Origin: Eutypa lata
Taxonomy: Eukaryota > Ascomycota > Sordariomycetes > Xylariales > Diatrypaceae
Length of the DNA: 64,000 nt
Assembly (NCBI GenBank): GCA_022661535.1
Contig: JAKULF010000012.1
Coordinates: 310,001 to 374,000 of the forward strand
Reading direction: 5' to 3'
Shown here: positions 57,074-64,000 of the stretch, one piece after another
Layout: the number at the start of each line of letters is the position of its first letter
Numbering within the stretch: position 1 is the stretch's first letter
The notes under the pieces: generated by a model
Told to the model about the DNA's origin: nothing
Database searches by the model: none
What the model saw: only the letters and a program-made list of their open reading frames with translations
Position numbers and translations under genes: made by a program

Positions 57074-58646
57074 CTTGGTGTATTTGTTTTGTGTTGCAGG
57101 ATCAGGTACTATACGTCAGCACGTAGCACGATTTAGACCGTAAGAACGACGGTTCAGTGTACGAGAGCCCTAAAATATGAAAAATGTGATATACAGTATG
57201 CTTGATGCCTCTACAAGTGCTTATTTGGCATCAACGTAATTTTTTTATTGTATGAACTGCATTACCGACAATGTAAACATCGAGGTCCAAGGTTGTCGTT
57301 ATTGTATGTCTTATTAGGTAGGTAGCTAAGCTAAGTGCTGAGGTAAGCTCCTGGACCTCGGCATCTCCATGAAGCTGTGGTTAGTTAATATCTTTAATAA
57401 TTAGTGAACCATCAAAGACCGCGGGTATCACGGCCCTACATGATCACTGAAAAGACAGAGTCTTGTTTCTTAATGCCGATTTACAAAACTACTCTGAGTT
57501 CAAGGTTATCCAAGCTGGACTGGATGGCTTAATATTGTAGGTAGCTGCATCGGCATACAAGCACATCATTCACATGTCAATGAGCTCGTCCAGAAGGGCC
57601 CCACTTACCTACCCCACGAATGGTCTCAAGAGTTGTACTTAGGTGTATGCTTCCTGATTGACAATAAATACAGATCAATGGCATATACCAATTTACCGGT
57701 TTTGAATAGTTTATAATTGGTATTGAGTAGAACTGAGTGGTCACCAAGTTAGTTAATGTTATTATTATTTTATTCACCTCTATTTATATCCGGACTTTAT
57801 CAAGAAAATCACAGCTAGAGTTTGCCTGTTTGTGTTGATAAACCCTATTCGTTCGCCCACTATGAGAATTATGGCCGGACCAGTCGCAATCTCATCGTAG
57901 TCGAGCGTGCATTGAGACAACTGGCAACCTACATAGCTTGGACGGAAGCGTTTCCCTGTACGTGCCTAGAGGCTATGTGGCTGAGCGAAAAGAAAAGAAA
58001 AAAAAAATGGAAGAAATCCTCAATAGACAAAGCACGTAGGTAGCAGGCTCTGACCACTCAATAACCCCCGTGTGTTTACGTTGAATGATAAATACAGTTC
58101 TACGGTATATGAAGTTGAGTAATCTGCATTTGATACTATTTGGAGTGGGATTAATCGTGCATTATTATTAGTAGATATATTCTTCTTATAGTGCAGGTAT
58201 TCTCGTTGAAACTTGAAATCAAGGTTAGCTGAATTATTGCTATTGATATTGATAATGATGACATGATACCAACCAATACCTATCTTGCCTCCTCATAGGA
58301 AACCCCTACAAACACGACTAATGAAGCCTTAAGTCTCTATACTTGACACCAATAATCGCCACGTTGCGGGATGAGTCCTAGAATAGTTACGAAATCAAGT
58401 GTTATTCTGGGTATCGACCTTGCTTGTACATCGAAAATCCATGTACCCTCTCCTTGGAGGACTATCTATCCATCCATCCATACATTCATCCATGTGCCGA
58501 ATTTCATATCCTTAACCTCACCAAACATCTATACCATATCCCTTACCGGACCCCTCGCCCCCACATCCACATCCACATCCACATTCACATTCATCCCATC
58601 ACATTTTCTTTCCTGCCCCCTGCCCCCTTCCCCCTTACCCCACCAT
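57074..58646. other. Intergenic region, tandem minus-strand genes
   Basis: About 1.6 kb between the enoyl-CoA hydratase/isomerase start and the GCN2 stop. It has a CCACAT hexamer run near its right end. Short ORFs overlapping the GCN2 3' end on the plus strand are shadows. Confidence 0.55.
58561..58590. repeat. (CCACAT)n hexamer tract, 5 units
   Basis: Four perfect CCACAT units and one TCACAT variant lie just downstream of the GCN2 stop codon, probably in its 3' UTR. The unit is not the TTAGGG-type telomere repeat. Confidence 0.8.
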
Positions 58647-63766
<5,120 letters not shown>

Positions 63767-64000
63767 CGTGACTTTCAGTATTTAGTGTGGGTTCGGTCAA
63801 GAGAGAACGAACGAAGTAAGACTATCACAGCTAAAAGCTGTGTGTCTGATCACTGAGTTGAAGACATCGTCCCTGTAATGATAGAAAAATTACTACTAAG
63901 ATATTTGTGCTGAAAAGGAGTGTAGGTATTCACATAGGAAACTTGGTTCAGCTTTCACCTACTGGTGGGGTACAGCATATCATTTAGTTACACAGTACGA
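63767..64000. promoter_or_regulatory. GCN2 promoter and 5' UTR region (partial)
   Basis: The 234 bp upstream of the GCN2 start codon, cut by the window edge. No TATA box is clear, and no upstream ATG-started ORF is convincing. Confidence 0.4.

Noticed and set aside
58561..58590. CCACAT hexamers considered as a telomeric repeat
   Set aside because: The unit differs from fungal TTAGGG repeats, has five copies only, and lies between two ordinary genes.

Overview
The window reads as nuclear DNA of a filamentous ascomycete (Pezizomycotina, most likely a Sordariomycete). Nearly all genes carry short GT-AG introns of 50-150 nt with CTAAC-type branch points, and the gene set is typical of mould fungi: a PTH11/SAT4-type rhodopsin-domain membrane protein, a NACHT-TPR STAND protein, a Kre2/Ktr mannosyltransferase, a Neo1 flippase, glycogen synthase and Gcn2. 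There is no operon structure, no confident tRNA or rRNA gene and no CRISPR array. All gene models below were built by eye from reading frame, splice sites and protein family resemblance.

Layout. 1-9 kb: 5' end of a mitochondrially targeted protein (minus), a MORG1-like WD40 protein (plus), a GT15 mannosyltransferase (minus), a GCP5-like gamma-tubulin complex subunit (plus) and guanylate kinase (plus). 9-20 kb: gene-poor, with one probable 79-aa protein (minus) and one acidic-tailed orphan (minus). 20-34 kb: Neo1-type P4-ATPase, a doubtful small membrane ORF, glycogen synthase and an F-box protein. 34-46 kb: a large NACHT-TPR protein (minus), a CobW/G3E GTPase (minus), a rhodopsin-domain membrane protein (plus), a small hydrophilic protein (plus) and a small secreted cysteine-containing protein (minus). 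48-64 kb: branchpoint-bridging protein BBP (minus), an atypical Rho-like GTPase (plus), an enoyl-CoA hydratase/isomerase (minus) and the complete eIF2-alpha kinase Gcn2 (minus).

The genes mostly belong to unrelated housekeeping processes: splicing, translation control, membrane asymmetry, glycogen, microtubule nucleation, Golgi glycosylation and nucleotide metabolism. There is no biosynthetic cluster. The elements most worth a second look are these: a long BBP intron with six CTAAC motifs and a possible poison exon; the NACHT-TPR protein with a 12-bp coding minisatellite; the Rho-like GTPase with Asn at the catalytic Gln position and no CaaX box; the guanylate kinase with an acid-free, internally duplicated N-terminal extension; and the secreted six-cysteine protein, which only becomes complete when a third exon is recognised.
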